This document shows, piece after piece, positions 59,930 to 64,000 of a stretch of 64,000 bases of DNA. The stretch spans positions 2,230,501 through 2,294,500 of the forward strand of contig OZ025271.1 of assembly GCA_964019165.1 (NCBI GenBank), given 5' to 3'. The position numbers were made by a program, and so were the translations under genes. The notes under the pieces were generated by a model, which did not search any database, was not told the origin of the DNA, and saw only the letters and a program-made list of their open reading frames with translations. Origin of the DNA: Mastigias papua (taxonomy: Eukaryota; Cnidaria; Scyphozoa; Rhizostomeae; Mastigiidae). Position 1 is the first letter of the stretch; every line of letters begins with the position of its first letter.

Positions 59930-60540
59930 ACAATAACATATCATGATCACAGGCTCCAGGGCAAGATTTTATGTCTCCTACATTAAACTCCTTATCAATC
60001 AAGACAAGGTCTAATAAATTTGATTGCTCTGTTGGGAAGTTAACTAATTTATATATGATTATCTATAGAAGTAAGTATAAGTTCTTCACATTGGTGCTAT
60101 AGGATCTGCTTAAAAAGTTTTTGGACCAATGAACATTAGGGAAATTAACATCCCCACATTGCGAAAGGTTGCTCCTGTGAAGATTAGGGATCTCCAATAA
60201 ACTTTTGTGGATAGATCCTCTTTGCACTGGAGTAGAAGAGGGAGGGCGATTAAGGGCGTCATTTATAGTAGGTATGGTATTTGCTGTGAATAATCTTTTT
60301 TTAATCTATTAGAACTGAGTTTAAAATTTTCTCGACACCAACATGCACCCAACTACCGTTTCGATCTCTGTCTTTTTGACAAAGATCGAAGTCACTCAGA
60401 CCTAATTCTGCATCGTGTACACTGTTGTCTATTTTAGTTTCACAATAAAAATATCACCATCAGGATCTTTTAAAAATTGATTTATCTACAAGCAAGGACA
60501 TGGTTTACATTAACGGTAAGGACATTCAGGGTACCCATAG
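59930..60540 (-). pseudogene. LINE apurinic-type endonuclease fragment
   Basis: Read on the minus strand: LNVLTVNVN, then AELGLSDFDLCQKDRDRNGS and WVHVGVEKILNS, GDVNFPNVHWSKNFLS (the GD.N catalytic motif), and EQSNLLDLVLIDKEFNVGDI with CPGACDHD at the end (the SDH-like site). This is the order of APE-type endonucleases at the N-terminus of LINE ORF2. It faces the RT fragment at 59100, so the two come from separate insertions or from rearrangement. Confidence 0.65.
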
Positions 60541-61312
60541 AGTTGTCTCACACCAATGCTGTGAGGGCTTGACTTTGCCAAAGACATAGTGCCAGACCAT
60601 GCAAAATAATCTGAAATTTGAGAAAAATAATTATTGAACTCAATAGAAAATGTGGATGAAAAAGGGTTTGAGAGAAATTTAAACTGCTATAGCGATTAAA
60701 AATCCATTAAGCTCTTGAGGCATCATAGCGATGAACTGTGCAATTCATCTGCGCAGAATTTGTGATGAAGCAAGTATCACAAAGATCGCGAAAAATAGCT
60801 CTTTCATTTACACGGACGCACTCGCTACATAATCTACATGTATACCGTTAAGAACGTTTCGCCCAGGGTTTGAATGAAAATCATCACACATCAATAGCAC
60901 GACCAGGATTAGTTGCTTGAGATTTTTTTGCCTGTGGCAAATTACCTAGTAAAAATGATACGATTTGGAAGTTGGGCTAATTTGATTCGAGGGTTTTTTC
61001 TTAGGTAAATTGTACTATTCTAAGCAGAAACAGAACTCGTACTATAAAGCTGGACGTTTTAGATTTCTTCGAGTGGATGATGGATTGCACCTATGTTACA
61101 GAGAATAAACCTTCCATTGCCACAGGTTCAATTTAATGTTGTATGTTTTCCATCGGTTTCACTAACTATCATGGTCCATCGGCACAGCCAGAAAGATTTA
61201 TTGTTCACTTCAGTCTAAAGACCTGATAACAGTCTTAGAGTGCTTGGGGGAGAAATTAATGTCTTCTTCACCGTTAGCTTGTTCTCTTAATACGACTGTA
61301 AGTACTAGTGTA

Positions 61313-61377
<65 letters not shown>

Positions 61378-62300
61378 GATAGACTTTGCTTGCCTATGGC
61401 ATGTAAAGACAATATGCTAGTTCCGTACTCACAAGAGGGAAAGTGATGGAAACTCAGTTCCGGCCTGTGTGGATTCCATTTAGCCTACGGCGGAGATTTA
61501 CAGCGTGAACCATGTTTTGCCTTCTTGATGTCATGCTGACGCGGGATATTTTATCTTTTATGACAGTATAGCGACTTATATCTGTTTCCTCGGCTTCAAA
61601 GCAAAACTTAGCTTCATTAATCTCTGGTTTGGGACTTATATTGAATGCCCCATCAATAGCCGGCTCGTCTAAAGCACCATGACTGCAATTCACTGCTGAA
61701 AAAACCCATTGGCCCGATGTTCTCATTTGTGACTTCAAATATACTTTCCTTCGCCATTCTTAGGATTACTCTACCAAAATAAAAAAGACACAAAAACAAC
61801 AAGGAATTTCTCTAAATCTCACCGTCTGAGGCATAATAGATTTCTGATTGTTACTTACTTATCCTCGCGTTCGGACATCCCCTTACCAGCGCTTACTATT
61901 AAAAACCGTCCAAACGCAAAACACTGAGGTGACCCTTCTTCCTAACCCTATTCAGTGATAATACTGGTAATGCTAGAAGAATGTATTTCGTCATACCATA
62001 TTCTCGTATCTGAGCTATAGTCGAGCAAACAGGCTGTATATCACATTGCTTGCAGAAGCATTTGTATCTATTTATGACGTTATTTATACCCTATTGTTGG
62101 AATTTCGGACTCTCATTGTCCGATAGAAAGTAACGATATGTCCAAGGAAATTCTATGTTTACTGTAAGTGTATTACGCTAAAGTAACTCTCATATTATGT
62201 TAATTGTTTGTTTGTGTGTTTGTTTGGAAAAATTTTGTTCTTTGTTAATATTGAATGTAAAGTATTGCCTGAGTCATCACTTATAATTAGCACTATGTTT
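60541..62300. other. Unassigned sequence with a (TTGA)n tract
   Basis: A minus-strand frame at 61454-61738 (94 codons, includes SPKPEINEAKFCFEAEETDI) is unrecognised. A (TTGA)n microsatellite is at 61313-61377. No other support for genes. Confidence 0.35.
61313..61377. repeat. (TTGA)n microsatellite
   Basis: About sixteen perfect TTGA units. Confidence 0.95.
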
Positions 62301-62305
62301 TAGTA

Positions 62306-63223
62306 TACCGTAAATGACGAAATTAGCGCCCCCTGCCAAATAACCGCCCCTGCCGAATAAGCGCGCCGTGATAGAGACAATTTTTGCAATAACCGCACCC
62401 TGTTTGAATACGCGCCCCGCCAAGCAAACGGGGTGCTAATTTAAATACAAATGATCAAATGGGGTACTTATTTGAATTTAGCAAAAAGACCAAATTTTAT
62501 TGTCAATATGTATTTCAATATACTTAAAAGCAAGAAGCCACTTTATAATTGGTAGTTTAATGATCTTGGCCTCCGTATAAGCCAACTCAAAATGAGAATA
62601 TTTCTTTTTAAACTTCAAAATTTCTGCAGAGAGAACAGTGGCAACCCTCAAATCGTCAAAAAAAGCTAAAAAATTCCCTGGGACGACAATTCCAACTTTG
62701 CGTTTCCTCGGTCCGGCAACCACAGCTGCAACAAAGTTTCCTTCTTTGCTCTTCACAAAAATAATATATGAGACGAGAGAGTTCAATAAGGACATATCCG
62801 ACAAGGGTTCCATCTTTTCTATAAACTCCGATTGAATACGTATCATGACCTAGGACTTCTTCTCGGTTGTCTTTTTTGCAGTCCAATTTCTCGTTGAGCA
62901 CGGGAATCCAGTTGGTTTTATAAACATGATGTCCACTTATGCCTCACGTAAAATCAATTTTGTACATCATGTCGAAGTTGATGATGGTTGTTCGTAACAT
63001 TCTTTTTTTCCTCGTTTCTTTTACAAATTCCGCATGATTCAAAGATCAGAAAGAAATTCGACAATACTGGAGAACACTAGAAATATATATTCTCCCTTAC
63101 ATGGTATGAGCAAAAACTAATAAGCGCCCCTACTGAATTAACCGCCCCTGCCGAATAAGCGCTCCAAGTATAAGTTTATTTTTTAAATAAGCGCCCCGGG
63201 CTCTAATTTCGGGATTTACGGTA
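62306..63223. mobile_element. TIR element carrying a HIRAN-like open frame
   Basis: The left end TACCGTAAATGACGAAATTA and the right end, reverse-complemented, TACCGTAAATCCCGAAATTA match at 18 of 20 bases. Just inside each end are AATAAGCGCCCC/ACCGCCCCTGCC repeats. If CCGTAAAT is taken as the true end, both flanks are TA, compatible with a TA target site. A HIRAN-like ORF lies inside. Confidence 0.6.
62478..62930 (-). pseudogene. HIRAN-like domain frame inside the TIR element
   Basis: Minus strand: VYKTNWIPVLNEKLDCKKDN, then DTYSIGVYRKDGTLVGYV and IELSRLIYYF. After one frameshift (near 62755): VKSKEGNFVAAVVAGPRKRK and VGIVVPGNFLAF. The order of W.P...E.L.C..........D.Y.(I/V)(G/A)V...G..VGH(I/V)P...S, then a G.(V/I).....G segment, matches the HIRAN domain, known from DNA repair helicases and as stand-alone ORFs in some animal repeats. 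The frameshift means this copy is probably not expressed intact. Confidence 0.5.
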
Positions 63224-63761
63224 CTCTATATGGAACTTTGTAGAGATGTTAAGGGAGATTCATTGAGGTCCAATACCAGGGCGCAAACTCTTGCACTGAA
63301 CCAATGGGAACTGAAAGAGTGAATGATTGTATATTTTTATTCGTGTGGTCTTTCCTCCACAACAATAAATGCACAGTTTTCAATAACTATATATCTGTTT
63401 AAATGTACCGTGAATTAGACATAAAATTGAATGTTTACAACTAATTTTGCTTAGTTAATCTTCGATACTGTTGATAATTGTTTGATGTTTGACGTAACGT
63501 CGCAATTGATGGTGATAGCGTTAACTTCCTAAATGAATGCTTCGGCTATATAATGAAGTTGATGGATTTCCTATTGCGAGATAGAGTACTTGGTCACTAT
63601 GTATGCAATATCTGCCACAAGGGTATATCAAATTCGATTTCTTTGTATATCAAATTCACTTTCTTTATACTTGCATACGCATCTAATTTTTGAGCAAGTC
63701 GATAATGCAATTATTTTTTTAAATTTTCTTTCTAATGCTTTTCCTTCTGCTTGTTTTTTAG

Positions 63762-64000
63762 ATGGCGTATGATACGATCAAATCTAAGAACTATGAAGGA
63801 AATGCTTACGGAAAGCTTCTCGAAATATTACAAAGTAACTTTCACGACTTATTACAAGGCTTTGCAATCTTGTAAGGTTGATTATTATATTACATGTTGT
63901 GAGGAAGTTTACAGTGGAGAAATGGATAAAATTTTGCGGCCACTTGATTATAAACCAATGGAGAATTCCACTACGAAGTTGACTAACAAAACACCCATAA
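63762..64000 (+). CDS. Candidate exon at the right edge, frame ambiguous
   Basis: TTTTTTAG precedes ATGGCGTATG. Two readings are possible. In phase 0, matching the exit phase of the array exons, it encodes MAYDTIKSKNYEGNAYGKLL up to a stop at 63873, with tyrosine motifs YDTI, YEGN and YGKL and a good alternative donor (GTAAGG) at 63872. In the +1 frame (phase 2 entry) it stays open to the window end (about 79 codons, including FTTYYKALQSCKVDYYITCC and ILRPLDYKPMENS). The long open run favours the second; the phase and tyrosine content favour the first. Confidence 0.4.

Overview
This window is animal (metazoan) nuclear DNA. It is AT-rich, has spliced exons with GT/AG borders, and is full of degenerate transposons: Penelope-like elements, LINEs, a probable Helitron-like family, TIR elements and MITEs, one solo LTR, one tRNA-derived SINE and long (TA)n tracts. 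There are no bacterial-style genes or operons. An invertebrate is most likely, because abundant Penelope-like elements with hammerhead ribozymes and a ZU5-type signalling gene fit cnidarians, sponges, molluscs and similar groups. The sequence alone does not fix the phylum.

One host gene can be supported. It runs left to right on the + strand across most of the window, and was assembled from reading frames and matching splice phases. The chain is a 35-nt exon (8577-8611), a ZU5 exon (9272-9600), the end of ZU5 (9950-10149), a beta-rich UPA-like region (24601-24872, 25316-25621, 26164-26305), a tyrosine-rich exon (28947-29030), and then a tandem array of seven 78-nt exons about 900 bp apart (36548 to 42110). 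Six array exons encode a paired tyrosine motif of the type YVELLGDGEYDQL or YAEVLGDGEYDQL. The first, diverged copy has lost both tyrosines. Every array exon is exactly 26 codons and phase 0, so any number can be included, skipped or exchanged in frame. This looks like an expandable phosphotyrosine/ITAM-like tail behind a ZU5-UPA module and is the most interesting system here. The 5' end (extracellular or transmembrane part, if any) and the 3' end are not identified; another exon candidate lies at the right edge (63762 onward).

Layout: 1-2.4 kb, hAT transposase remnant and two nested MITEs. 2.4-6.1 kb, a Penelope-like element split by a 2.9-kb Helitron-like element, with a hammerhead motif downstream. 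6.2-7.25 kb, antisense LINE reverse transcriptase. 8.5-10.15 kb, first host exons and a broken duplicate of the ZU5 exon. 10.5-24.5 kb, a giant intron with Penelope fragments and a head-to-tail array of the Helitron-like family. 24.6-29.0 kb, UPA-like exons and the tyrosine exon, with a Penelope GIY-YIG fragment, a SINE and microsatellites. 29.4-34.8 kb, a hAT-type MITE, a fourth Helitron-like copy, and a Penelope RT holding a solo LTR. 36.5-42.7 kb, the exon array. 42.7-48.9 kb, a Merlin-like remnant, twin 277-bp MITEs, a palindromic CAACGGTCTACA element, and a second Penelope lineage. 49-56 kb, mostly unassigned, with a LINE C-terminus. 56.7-58.7 kb, a Penelope inverted repeat with two hammerhead motifs. 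59-60.5 kb, LINE RT and endonuclease fragments. 62.3-63.2 kb, a TIR element carrying a HIRAN-like ORF. 63.76 kb to the end, a possible further exon.
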